A stretch of DNA of 64,000 nt from JASHPR01 sp963739645. GTDB taxonomy: Bacteria; Actinomycetota; Actinomycetes; Streptosporangiales; Streptosporangiaceae. The stretch covers positions 1 through 64,000 of the forward strand of contig CAVUBM010000087.1 in the NCBI GenBank assembly GCA_963739645.1, written 5' to 3'. Under the pieces are notes generated by a model, which was not told the DNA's origin, did not search any database, and saw only the letters and a list, made by a program, of their open reading frames with translations. Shown piece after piece: positions 36,312 to 45,798 of the stretch; the first letter of the stretch is position 1, and every line of letters starts with the position of its first letter. Position numbers and translations under genes: made by a program.

Positions 36312-37217
36312 ATGATGAAGGCGGTCCGCTACAGCCAGTTCGGGGGCCCGGAGGTCCTCGAGATCGTGGATCTCCCCGACCCGCATCCGGATCCCGGCCA
36401 GATCCGGATTGGGGTGCACGCGGCCGGCGTCAACCCGAGCGACTGGAAGAAGCGCAAGGGCCTGATGGATGGGGGGCTCCCGCAGACCATGGGCCACGAG
36501 GCGGCGGGCGTCGTCGACGAGCTCGGCGAGGGCGTTGCGGACGTGGCCGTCGGCGATCGCGTGTTCGGCTTCTCCGCCGAGGGGGCGGCCCAGGCCGAGC
36601 TGGCGGTGCTGTCCTACTATGCGCCGATCCCGCCGTCGCTCGACTTCGCCGGCGCTGCCGCGCTGCCGGCCGCCATCGAGACGGCCACGCGCGCGCTTGA
36701 CCAGCTCGGCGTCGGGAGCGGCAGCACGCTGCTTATCAACGGCGCCTCCGGAAGCGTCGGCAGCGCCGCGGTTCAGCTCGCCGTGGTGCGCGGTGCGCGC
36801 GTGATCGGCATCGCCAGTCCCGCCAACCACAACTACCTGCGCTCGCTGGGCGCCGAGCCCGTCGCCTACGGCGAGGGCCTCGTCGAGCGGGTTCGCGCGC
36901 TCGCGCCCGACGGGGTCGACGCGGCGCTCGACGTCGCCGGGAGCGGCGTCCTGCCCGAGCTCATCGAGCTCACGGGCGGCCCGGAGCGCGTCGTGACGAT
37001 CGCCGACTTCGGTGGCGCGCAAGAGCACGGTGTGACGTTCAGCAGCGGGGACGCCGGCCGCGCGGTCCACGCGCTCGCCGAGATCGGTGACCTGATCGAG
37101 TCCGGGCGCTTCTCGCTCCCGGTCGCGAAGACCTTCCCGCTCGCCGAGATCGCGGAGGCGCATCGCGTCAGCGAGAACGGTCACGTGCGCGGGAAGCTCG
37201 TTCTGCTGGTCGGCTGA
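36312..37217 (+). CDS. NADP-dependent quinone-oxidoreductase-like MDR
   Basis: 301 residues, full length. An N-terminal GroES-like domain (GGPEVLEIVDLPDPHPDPGQ, AAGVNPSDWKKRKG, GHEAAGVVDELGEGV) and a Rossmann domain with the NADP loop INGASGSVGSAAVQLA. The catalytic zinc ligands of alcohol dehydrogenases are absent, placing it in the zinc-independent quinone reductase branch. Two ATG codons start it; GGAG precedes. Codon usage is richer in cg-ending codons than its neighbours, which may hint at separate origin. Confidence 0.88.
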   Translation: MMKAVRYSQFGGPEVLEIVDLPDPHPDPGQIRIGVHAAGVNPSDWKKRKGLMDGGLPQTMGHEAAGVVDELGEGVADVAVGDRVFGFSAEGAAQAELAVLSYYAPIPPSLDFAGAAALPAAIETATRALDQLGVGSGSTLLINGASGSVGSAAVQLAVVRGARVIGIASPANHNYLRSLGAEPVAYGEGLVERVRALAPDGVDAALDVAGSGVLPELIELTGGPERVVTIADFGGAQEHGVTFSSGDAGRAVHALAEIGDLIESGRFSLPVAKTFPLAEIAEAHRVSENGHVRGKLVLLVG

Positions 37218-37279
37218 TGCGGCCGCCTCGCCGGGCCAAGCCAGAGGCTAGGCGCGGGATGCGCGGCGAACCTTCTGAC

Positions 37280-37471
37280 TCAGGGACTGCCGCCCATCTG
37301 GCTAATCAAGTCATCGTGGGAAAGGCCGCGCTGTATGAACCACGCCGAGATCTGATCCACGTCAACCGGATCGGGCAGAACCCGCGACGCCTCCTCAGCC
37401 AACTGTGTGTGTCCCAGGCGATTGAGCACGTCGATCACGTGCTGCCTGCTGTATTGCTGCATGGCGATCAT
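37280..37471 (-). CDS. small conserved hypothetical protein (63 aa)
   Basis: MIAMQQYSRQHVIDVLNRLG, HTQLAEEASRVLPDPVDVDQ, ISAWFIQRGLSHDDLISQMG: helical, soluble, well formed. The first ATG is used; an inner ATG three codons later also fits. No function known. Confidence 0.6.
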   Translation of the reverse strand: MIAMQQYSRQHVIDVLNRLGHTQLAEEASRVLPDPVDVDQISAWFIQRGLSHDDLISQMGGSP

Positions 37472-37632
37472 CAAGCCCCTTGTCAACCTGACGCCACCGT
37501 GGCGCATGCGTCAGACGGGCGGTGGTCCTCGGAAATGGGGGCCTCCTGCGATTCCCATCGGCCTGAGCCTAAGTGGTCATCACCCGCGCCCACTTTCAGG
37601 CTGGTGATGCTGGGCAGTCATCTGGCGGACCG

Positions 37633-40053
37633 CTACAGGACGCCGATTTCGTGCGCCCTGACGATGGCATCCTGGCGGGTCGAAACGCCCAGTTTCCGGT
37701 AAGCGGCTTGGGTGTGGGTCTTGACCGTATTCGGCGACAGGTAGAGTTCCTGGCCGATCTCGCGTAGCGACAAGGTGCCCCGAAGCAGCCTTAGCACGGT
37801 CACTTCACGCTCGGTGAGCGGTTCGGCGGCCATGCCCCGTACGGCGGTGCTCGCCGGGGGGCGGGTGAGCTGCCGTTCGAGACGGTGCAGCCGGTTCCAC
37901 TGAGCCTGCGCACCGTCCGGGCATGCGGACAGCAGCTGCCTGGCCTCGCTGGCGAGTGCGGCCGCCGCGGGACGCTCGCCTAGGTCGTCGAGCACTGGGG
38001 CGAGCCTGACCATGCTGTCAATGACGGGCCAGGGGGTGATCCCGAACCACCTTCGGCGGATCCGGAGGACGTGCTCAAACTCGGTGCGCGCCTCTACGGT
38101 CCGTCCCTGCGCGGCGTAGACGGCGCCCGTGGCCATCCAGACGCTAGAACCCTGCTGGGTCTCGGCGAGAGCAGAGTCTCCCACCAGTTGGCGAGCGGTA
38201 CGGACAAGCTCTTGCGCCTCCCTGACCTGCCCTTGCTCGACCCGCACCACGGCCAGCAGGGAAAGGGCCGCTACCCGTGCCGACGGGATGGACGCAGCGC
38301 TGGCGAGCGCTTCAGTCAGCGGCACAGCCGCCGCGTCCAGCTCACCGGACAGGTAGAGCGCTGAGCCCAGCGCTGTCCTGGCCAGCGCATACCAGGGTGA
38401 TCGGGGGTCGCTTTCTAGCTCGGCAGCCGCCCCCGCCGAGTCGCGCATTACCTCGATGCCGTCGAATCCAAAGCAACCCCGCAGCAGCGCAGCTGAGGAC
38501 CTCGGCGACCGGATACCGTCAGGAAGTGGGCCGCTATCCTCAGCTGACTCGAGCACCGGGAGCCAGCGCCGCACCGGCTGCGGGTCACCGGTTAGGGCCG
38601 CGCACCACGCCGCGCAGTGCGCCGCCACCGGGTCAGCGCCTATCTGGTCATCGCCGAGCGAGCGCAGCCAGCCGCGAATGGTGCTGATCCGGCCGATGTC
38701 CATGTATGCGGGCCAGTGATCCGCGATGAGGCCGACCGTTGCGGCAACGTCACCGGCGGCGAGGGCGTGTTCGATCGCCTCTTCCGCCGAGCCTGACTGC
38801 CGGTGCCAGGCGCTAGCGCGCTGGTGCAGCGCAGGAACGATGGCCGGCTCGGTCCGGGCGAGCTGGCCGAGAAGCACTTGCGCGAACAGATGGTGGAAGC
38901 GGTACCACAGCCGGTTGTCATCGAGTGGCACGAGGAAAAGGTTGTCACGCTCGATGATTTCGATGATCTCCGCCGCATTAGCCGCCCCAGTGACGGCGTC
39001 GCACAGCGGCGCGCAGAACCGGCCCAAGATGGCGGTCCGGATCATGAACTGCCGGATCTGCTCGGGCTGGCGGCTCAGTACCTCTTCGGCCAGGAAATCG
39101 ACGACGTACCGGTTGTCCCCGGTGAACTGGCGGACAAAGGCGGTGGGCGAGGAATATCCGCGCAGTGAAAGCGCCGCCAGGTAGACACCGCCGGGCCATC
39201 CCTCGGTGCGTTCGACAAGATCGGCCAGGTCGGATTCGAGCAGATCGACAGTGGCCACCGTGCGCACCAGTACGGCTGCCTGTGCGGTCGTGAACCGCAG
39301 CTCGGGCGCCCGAACCTCAGCCAGCTTCCCGGCCGCCCGCAGCCGGGCCAGCGGCAGCGGCGGATCAGCCCGGGTCACCAGCACGAGCTGGACAGTGGCC
39401 GGGAGATGCCTCAGCAAGAAGGCGACCTGGTCATGACAGCTGTGATCGCGGATCACGTGATAGTCGTCCAGCACGAGTACAGCCGGGGCCGGGAGCGCCG
39501 CAAGCTCGTTGACCAGGCTCGGCAGCACCGTTCCCGAGATGTCTGGCACCGAGGCATGAAGGGCCCGCAGGATGTCCACGCCGCCGAACTGCGGGCAGGC
39601 CCGCTGCAGCGCGGACACGACGTGCAACCACAGCCTGGCCGGGTCATCATCGCTACGGTCAAGGGTGACCCAGGCAAACGGCCGGTCCTCGACCGTGCTG
39701 GCAGCCCACTGAGTCACCGCAATGGTCTTGCCGAAGCCTGCAGGCGCAGCCACCAGCACCAGCCTGGACGACGAGCACCCCGCCAGATAGCCGACGAGGT
39801 CCTCGCGCTGCACCCACTCCTTGCGAAGCGCCGGAGCATGCAGCTTCGTTTCGATCAGCGCGTCGACACTCGCCCGCTGGGGAATTGAAGGAGTACCACT
39901 CGGCAAGGGAGGTTCCACCAGAACGCCAGCCAGGGAAACGTCCCACTCCTCGACACCGGCCCGGACAGCATCCAGGTGGTCGTCCGCGGGCTCGCCGGTA
40001 ACGTACCGCAATTTTGGGCTGCTCAGCTTTCCCCCAGGACAGGTTGCTGGCAC
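37633..40053 (-). CDS. LuxR-family ATP-dependent transcriptional regulator (MalT/LAL type)
   Basis: 806 residues. A STAND/AAA domain starts near 65: Walker A AAPAGFGKT near 103-110, Walker B PAVLVLDDYHVI near 195, and LVLVTRADPPLPLARLRA. A long TPR-like helical region (about 400-720) follows. The C-terminal LuxR helix-turn-helix is PLTEREVTVLRLLRGTLSLR then YLSPNTVKTHTQAAYRKLGV. Such proteins bind an inducer plus ATP and activate catabolic or secondary-metabolite genes. GTG 40053 has no convincing ribosome-binding site and a later start is possible. The frame is clean. Confidence 0.9.
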   Translation of the reverse strand: MPATCPGGKLSSPKLRYVTGEPADDHLDAVRAGVEEWDVSLAGVLVEPPLPSGTPSIPQRASVDALIETKLHAPALRKEWVQREDLVGYLAGCSSSRLVLVAAPAGFGKTIAVTQWAASTVEDRPFAWVTLDRSDDDPARLWLHVVSALQRACPQFGGVDILRALHASVPDISGTVLPSLVNELAALPAPAVLVLDDYHVIRDHSCHDQVAFLLRHLPATVQLVLVTRADPPLPLARLRAAGKLAEVRAPELRFTTAQAAVLVRTVATVDLLESDLADLVERTEGWPGGVYLAALSLRGYSSPTAFVRQFTGDNRYVVDFLAEEVLSRQPEQIRQFMIRTAILGRFCAPLCDAVTGAANAAEIIEIIERDNLFLVPLDDNRLWYRFHHLFAQVLLGQLARTEPAIVPALHQRASAWHRQSGSAEEAIEHALAAGDVAATVGLIADHWPAYMDIGRISTIRGWLRSLGDDQIGADPVAAHCAAWCAALTGDPQPVRRWLPVLESAEDSGPLPDGIRSPRSSAALLRGCFGFDGIEVMRDSAGAAAELESDPRSPWYALARTALGSALYLSGELDAAAVPLTEALASAASIPSARVAALSLLAVVRVEQGQVREAQELVRTARQLVGDSALAETQQGSSVWMATGAVYAAQGRTVEARTEFEHVLRIRRRWFGITPWPVIDSMVRLAPVLDDLGERPAAAALASEARQLLSACPDGAQAQWNRLHRLERQLTRPPASTAVRGMAAEPLTEREVTVLRLLRGTLSLREIGQELYLSPNTVKTHTQAAYRKLGVSTRQDAIVRAHEIGVL

Positions 40054-40262
40054 TGCCGGGTCTAGAGCAGCGTCGTACGTGTCATCCCACTATCGCACGT
40101 TTGACCATGGCTTACATACACGCAGCCTGCCTGAGAGTACTTGTGCCAAACCGGTCTAAACTGGGCAAGACTTGGAGCCGAGTGAGAGGGCCCGAACTCG
40201 TCAATGGACGACCATCGGTCGTGGGCCAAACAGGACCGCAGAGCACAGCAGCGAAGTGCCAG

Positions 40263-41006
40263 TCAGATGAGGGCGGACCCGGGATCGGCGTGGAGCAAGC
40301 GGCGCAGACGGCTGGCGGTCGCGGCCACTGCTGGTGAATGGGTGAGGGGCCGCTGGGCGAGGATGAGCAAGAGAGAGTGCGCTGCCACGGTCAGAGCGGC
40401 GTGACTCGTACTGGAGTACGCCCGGGCCAGGGCTTGCAGGGCTGGAGTGAACTGGCGGCGGGGGTCGGCATCGCGCCAGGCGCCGGCATGCTGGAGCACG
40501 GCCGCGACCGCCAGGCGGAGTTCGGCCCTGTCCATGGGCTGCAGGGCACTTTGGTCGGATGGCAATGTCGGAGCGGTGCGCGCTGCGTCGGCGGCGATGC
40601 CCGGTTTCCCGTCCGTTTTGCTGTAGGGCTGGTGGTGGCTGCTGCGCGGGCCGGTGATCGCAGCCTGGACGGTGGGGAAGATATCTAGCTGACGGCCCAG
40701 GCCTGTGAGGGACAGAACCCTGGTCACCGCGGGCGCAGGAGCGGCCAGGTGCAGGAATCCGCCGAGCAGTCCGGCGCGGCGTGCGGTGCCCACCAGGACG
40801 GCGAGGCCGCTGGCGTCGGCGTAACGCACTGCTGACAGGTCGAGGATGAGCTGGCTAGCGGCGGGGCGCAACAAGGCGAGGAGCTGCTCGCGCAGGGCCG
40901 GAGCGCTCGCGATGTCGAGATCACCACTGAGTGTGGCGATGACGTGGGCGCACTCGGTCCGGGTGGACAGGCTGAGGCCGAGATCACGATCGGCGACGGT
41001 GTGCAT
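40263..41006 (-). CDS. STAS-domain protein (anti-sigma-factor antagonist-like)
   Basis: 247 residues. The STAS domain (about 10-110) has VIATLSGDLDIASAPALREQ, LILDLSAVRYADASGLAVLV with the Ser usually phosphorylated by an anti-sigma kinase, and LHLAAPAPAVTRVLSLTGLG. Residues 120-247 form a second helical domain (RAELRLAVAAVLQHAGAWRD, AHSLLLILAQRPL) of unknown role. ATG 41006 follows GGAGG by seven bases. It precedes the LuxR gene in the same direction by 210 bp. Confidence 0.85.
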   Translation of the reverse strand: MHTVADRDLGLSLSTRTECAHVIATLSGDLDIASAPALREQLLALLRPAASQLILDLSAVRYADASGLAVLVGTARRAGLLGGFLHLAAPAPAVTRVLSLTGLGRQLDIFPTVQAAITGPRSSHHQPYSKTDGKPGIAADAARTAPTLPSDQSALQPMDRAELRLAVAAVLQHAGAWRDADPRRQFTPALQALARAYSSTSHAALTVAAHSLLLILAQRPLTHSPAVAATASRLRRLLHADPGSALI

Positions 41007-41913
41007 CACAGGCCTCCTGGGATTGGGCGGAACAAACTGCAGGTCGCTGCGGCGGGCTCCGTGGGCGCAGCTGATCGCACGCTTAGCGCTTGATCACATG
41101 GCGCCTTTCCGGCTCGGGTCACGACTGACCTGCCTTGCCGGGCTAGTTCTGGACACGAGGTGGCGTGTCGATGACTGGTTGCCGTCGGCGTTAGGGACGG
41201 TGGACCATTCGGCGGATCATTGTGCCTAGCTTTGTGAACGTCGCGCGGAGCCTGGGGGCAGCTGCTGGTGCGCGCGTTGGCGCGCCTGGCAGCGGCGGGG
41301 CAAGGCCATTGGGAGATGGGCGCGGCTGGGTGGCGGTCGCGTTCTGGGGAGGTGTTGGCTCGGGCATGGCGTTTCCTCTCGCAATAGGAAGAACTGCCGG
41401 GTCAGGAGTCCCCGCGATGAGCGGTTAGGCCGGACTCGCCGGGGAGGCAGGCGAGCCGCAGGCGCTGGCCGCTGCCCGGCCGGGATGTAGCTGCTGCCGG
41501 CCGTGGCCCGCCCAGGCCGCGAGCATGTTGCTGGTCAGACTCCTCACGTTTGCGGGCACCAGCTCAGCGCTGCTGGCCGGTGCCGTCCTCTTAACCTATC
41601 CTAGTTCTATAAAACTAGCAATAAATTTCCGGAACCTAGAGCGTCATAAGCGCGGCGAACTGGATGTCCCGGCCCCGAAAGCACGAAACGTGTTTCCGGA
41701 AACGTCACTAGCACCACGTCGGCGTCCGCGATAGCCACCTGGTCCGGCCAGAAGTAGCCTAAAAGGGCCGAATTACTTCGCCCGGTTGAGTGCCTGGCCG
41801 CGGTCGCTGTGGGTGATTCGGGAGTACGTTGATCGCTTTAGCTCGTGAGGCGGGGAGGGCCAGGTGCGGCTTTCCGGGAGCGCCGTCGTCGCCCGCAGCG
41901 GGGGCGGTCGGCG
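41007..41913. other. long intergenic region without recognised gene
   Basis: About 900 bp. Short frames exist (such as 41222-41428) but look non-coding. It includes an AT-rich island around 41590-41640 with a palindrome, and the leader of the synthetase gene. Confidence 0.4.
41601..41618. promoter_or_regulatory. AT-rich palindrome
   Basis: ctagtt and aactag flank ctataa, a perfect 6-bp inverted repeat in an AT-rich patch within GC-rich DNA. It could be an operator or promoter; no linked regulator is obvious. Confidence 0.35.
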
Positions 41914-43545
41914 GTGAGGGAGAACTTCGCCACGGTCCTGGAGACGGTGGCGGACGTCCGCGCTGACTTCACGGCCGTCACGCACGGGAACCGCAGCCGG
42001 ACCTGGCGGCAGCTTGACGACCGGGCGTCGCGACTCGCCGCGTTCCTGGCGGGCCGCGGGGTGGGGACGGAGGACCGGGTCGCGATTGCGCTGTATAACG
42101 GCATCGAGTACCTGGAGAGCGTGTTCGCGGTGCTCAAACTGCGGGCCATCCCGGTCAACGTCAACTACCGGTACCAGCCCAAGGAGCTGCTCCACCTGTT
42201 CCAGGACGCGCAGGTCGCCGCCGTCATCTTCGACGCGTCGCTGGGCGTGCGCGTGGCCAGGGCGCGGGCCGGAGCGCGGATGCTGCACACCCTGGTGCAG
42301 GTCGGCGGCGCGACCACCACACCGCCCGGATCCCCGGTCAGCTCTTATGAGCGGGTCATCGAGTCCGCCGGGCCGCTGCCCCGCCAGGAGCGCGGCGTGG
42401 ACCACTGGCTCATGTACACCGGCGGCACCACGAGCCAGCCCAAGGGCGTGCTGGTCCGCCATTCGTGGCTGTACCCGGTGGCCTGTGCCAACGGCTTCCT
42501 GCTCATCGGCGAGCCGTTTCCCGATTCGCTGGGCGCGCTGCGCCGCACGACTAAGCGACTGAGCGCGCGGGGCTACGCCATGGTCTGCCTGCCGGCGCCG
42601 CCGCTGATGCACGCGACCGGCATGTACACCACGCTGGGCGCGCTGCTGGCCGGCGGCCGGGTGGTCTACCTGATGGCACGCTCCTACGACCCCGACGAGC
42701 TGGCGCGCACCATCGCCCAGCAGCGTGTGGACACCGTCTCGATTGTGGGGGACGTGTTCGCCCTGCCGCTGGCTGACGCGCTGGACCGGGCTGCGCAGGA
42801 CGGACGGCCCTACGACCTGTCCAGTCTGCGCCGCATCCTGAGCGTCGGCGTGACCTGGAGTGCGGGCGTGAAGCGGCGGCTGCTGGCGCACGGCGACTTC
42901 GTCTGCCGCGACCTGGTGGCGGCGTCGGAAGGAGGGCCGTTCGCGGTCAGCGAGACCGGGCGCGGCGACGACGCCGTCACCGCGCGGTTCACGCTGCTGC
43001 CCGGCGCGCGGGTCATCGACGACACAGGCCGCGATGTGGTTCCCGGCTCGGGCCAGATCGGCGTGCTCGCCGCGCCTGCGGACGACGAGATCGGCTACCT
43101 CGGTGACGACGCGAAGACCGCGGAGACGTTCCGCAGCTTCAGCGGCAGGCGCTGGGTCGTTCCCGGCGACCTGGCCTCGGTCGCGGCGGACGGCTCGATC
43201 ACCTTTCATGGCCGCGGCAGCCGGGTCATCAACACCGGCGGCGAGAAGGTGTTCGCCGAGGAGGTCGAGCACGTCCTGGCCGAGCACCCCGGTGTCCGCG
43301 ATGCGCTGGTCGTCGGGGCGCCCGACCCGCGCTGGGGGCACCGTGTGACCGCGATCGTGGTGCCCGTCGGCGACAGCGAGATGAGCGCCGACGACCTGGT
43401 CGAGCACGTCGCGGAACGGCTCGCCGACTATAAGAAGCCACGCAGCTTCGTGTTCGTGGCTGCCATCCGGCGCAGCCCGTCCGGCAAGGCGGACCTGCGC
43501 TGGGCGGAGGTCGTGGCCGCGGCGGGATCCAGTGCTGATCGCTGA
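41914..43545 (+). CDS. acyl-CoA synthetase / AMP-dependent ligase
   Basis: 543 residues. The adenylation fold is complete: P-loop MYTGGTTSQPKGVLVRH, SYDPDELARTIAQQRVDTVS, VGVTWSAGVKRRLLAHGDFV, the ATP motif PGDLASVAADGSITFHGRGS, RVINTGGEKVFAEEVE and the C-terminal Lys in RRSPSGKADLRW. It activates a carboxylic acid as acyl-AMP and then acyl-CoA; the substrate is probably fatty or alicyclic, an inference from family resemblance. GTG 41914 is chosen because the conserved protein begins at ENFATVLE and upstream codons are Arg-rich filler. Confidence 0.9.
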   Translation: MRENFATVLETVADVRADFTAVTHGNRSRTWRQLDDRASRLAAFLAGRGVGTEDRVAIALYNGIEYLESVFAVLKLRAIPVNVNYRYQPKELLHLFQDAQVAAVIFDASLGVRVARARAGARMLHTLVQVGGATTTPPGSPVSSYERVIESAGPLPRQERGVDHWLMYTGGTTSQPKGVLVRHSWLYPVACANGFLLIGEPFPDSLGALRRTTKRLSARGYAMVCLPAPPLMHATGMYTTLGALLAGGRVVYLMARSYDPDELARTIAQQRVDTVSIVGDVFALPLADALDRAAQDGRPYDLSSLRRILSVGVTWSAGVKRRLLAHGDFVCRDLVAASEGGPFAVSETGRGDDAVTARFTLLPGARVIDDTGRDVVPGSGQIGVLAAPADDEIGYLGDDAKTAETFRSFSGRRWVVPGDLASVAADGSITFHGRGSRVINTGGEKVFAEEVEHVLAEHPGVRDALVVGAPDPRWGHRVTAIVVPVGDSEMSADDLVEHVAERLADYKKPRSFVFVAAIRRSPSGKADLRWAEVVAAAGSSADR

Positions 43546-44103
43546 ATCGTGATCCGCCTGCAAGGCAAATGACCTCGTACAAAAATGTGCGAATGTGCGG
43601 GCCGCCTTACGGTGACACAGGCCAGGCGGGCTCACGTAATACACCTAAGTCGCACGATATGAGCTAGTTCCCGGCTCATAGGCGTGGCCTTAAGGCTCCT
43701 GACTAAGATCAGGCACCTGCCCTGCTATGGCCGCAGACAATTGCCCTTTACGCAGTTATTTGCGTTCGCGGTTGGGCTGGTTCCAGGGCATTAAGTGAAC
43801 GGGCGGCCCAGCCCGTGAGGATTCGAGACGGGGCAGGGCGAGCCGCAGGTCGCGGACGTGATGCCAGGCCACGGGCCTTCCAAGGATTACGGCTCCGGCA
43901 GATCGCGGCAGGCGGTCGATTCTCCCGCAGTTCCGGTCAATCTGGGCTAGATGCTAAAGGTTGCCTCATTGAAGCCAGAATCGATTGAACGTGGCGGTTT
44001 ATTTTTAAAACGCGAGCAGACGTCAGGAGAATTGCACGCAAAGTCGCCTCCCTCGGCGTACGGTTGGGACGTCCAAAAGGCACCCAAAGGGAGGGGTTGC
44101 CAA
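43546..44103. other. intergenic region, no recognised gene
   Basis: Nothing coding recognised. It is less GC-rich near 43730-44050 and ends with a strong GGGAGGGG ribosome-binding site for the subtilase. Confidence 0.4.
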
Positions 44104-45773
44104 ATGTGGCGTATAGTCTCATTCGGCGTAGATATTGGCCATCGAGCCCGGTCCGTCCAGTGGCAGAAGGGCCGCACCGTCGCTGCGGCGGCAGCGGTAA
44201 CCGCCGTTCTGACGGGGACCTCGGTCGCTGGTGCGCCAGCCGCTTCGGCGAGTCTGAGTGAGACGGTCATCGTCACCGCTACCGGGCTGCTGAGCCCCGC
44301 TGCGGCGGTGCTGAGGGTAGGCGGCAGCGTCCTAACGCAGTATCACCTCATCAACGGGGTGGCGGCCTCGATTCCCTCGATTACGGCGCCGGTGCTGGAC
44401 GCCTTGCCGGGCATCACGGTGACCCCGGATGTCTCGGTCAGCGTTCAGTCCACGACCGAGTCAACCGGGCCGCACACGCCCTCCGATGCGTTCCTGCCGG
44501 AGACCGGAGCCACCCAGCTGGCCGCCAGCGGCGACACCGGCCAGGGAGTCACCGTAGCCGTGCTGGACACGGGAATCGACAACCTGACCGACTTCTCGGG
44601 CCGGCTGATCGGCGGGCGTGGACCTGACGAACGGAAACAACCCGTTCCAGGACAGCTACGGGCACGGCACCTTCGTGGCCGGCCTGATCGCCGGCAACGG
44701 CGCCTCATCGAACGGGCAGTACTCAGGCGAAGCTCCCGGCGCCAATCTGGTGTCGATCAAGGTGGCGGGGACGGACGGTGCCACCCACCTGAGCACTCTG
44801 ATCCTGGGCCTGCAATGGGCGGTCGACCACCAGGCGGATCTACGGCATCAAGGTCCTCAACATCTCATTGGGCTACCAGTCAGATCAGTCCACCGTCACC
44901 AACCCCTTGGACCAGGCGGTGGAGGCCGTCTGGAACTCGGGAATCACGGTCGTGGCCTCGGCCGGCAACGCCGGGCCGTTCAACGGCACCATCCTGTCCC
45001 CGGGTGACGACCCGATGGTGATCACCGTGGGCGCCTTGGACGACATGGCCACGCCGTCGCCCACCGACGACGAGATGACCGACTTCAGCAGCGCCGGGCC
45101 CACCTCAGCCGACGGCTGGGTCAAGCCCGACCTGGTCACCTCGGGCCGGTCCGTGGTCAGCCTGGCCGCACCGGGCTCGACGATCTACAACAACTTTCCC
45201 TCGGCCCTGATCGGCAGCGCGAACTTCGTCGGCTCGGGCACCTCGTTCAGCGCCGCCATCACCAGCGGGGCGGCGGCGCTGGTCCTGGCCGACAACCCCG
45301 GCCTCACCCCCAACCAGGTAAAGGCCCGCCTGCTCGGCAACACCGACCCTGGCCCGGTCGGCAACCCGTTCGTTGACGGTCACGGCGCGCTCAACGCCGA
45401 CGCTGCGGCCACCTCTGCCCCGATGAACCTGAGGCAGTCGGCCCTCAACCTCATCCCCACCTTGCCTGGGCTCACGGTCTCGCTGTCCCCCACCGGGAGC
45501 CTCGACACCTGGAACGCGAACCTGTGGTCGGGGGTGTCCTGGAGTCCGGGGCCATCTGGTGGCGGGCCCTGGCACGGCTTGGCGTGGAACGGCAACGACT
45601 GGAACGCCTGGACCTGGACCGGCCGGGCCTGGAATGGCGGGGACTGGACCGGCGCAGCGTGGAACGGCGATGACTGGACGGGCCGGGCCTGGAACGACGC
45701 AGGCTGGACCGGATCGGCCTGGAACGGCTCCGCCTGGAACGGCTCAGCCTGGAACAGCTCGGCGTGGAACTGA
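44104..45773 (+). pseudogene. secreted S8 (subtilisin-like) serine protease with Trp-rich repeat tail, two frameshifts
   Basis: Signal peptide (TVAAAAAVTAVLTGTSVAGA), then a propeptide-like region, then the catalytic domain in three frames. Asp: VTVAVLDTGIDNLTDFSG (frame one). His: DSYGHGTFVAGLIAGNG (frame two, after a shift near 44620). Oxyanion Asn: VVASAGNAGPFNG, and Ser: GSGTSFSAAITSGAAAL (frame three, after a shift near 44840). All catalytic residues survive. The C-terminus has 13 pentapeptide repeats. Acts outside the cell. Probably functional if the shifts are assembly errors. Confidence 0.8.
45579..45770 (+). repeat. 13 tandem W-x-G pentapeptide codons
   Basis: A 15-nt period encodes pentapeptides of the form x-x-W-(N/T)-G: LAWNG, NDWNA, WTWTG, RAWNG, GDWTG, AAWNG, DDWTG and so on to the stop. 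Trp every fifth residue suggests a surface-binding or wall-binding tail. Confidence 0.85.
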
Positions 45774-45798
45774 CGCCCACCTGGCTGGTCGTCGAGCC

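Noticed and set aside
35850..37184. A 444-codon minus-strand frame that would fuse the VOC protein to a long N-terminus
   Set aside because: The upstream part is the antisense of the MDR oxidoreductase; the VOC domain has its own ATG at 36203.
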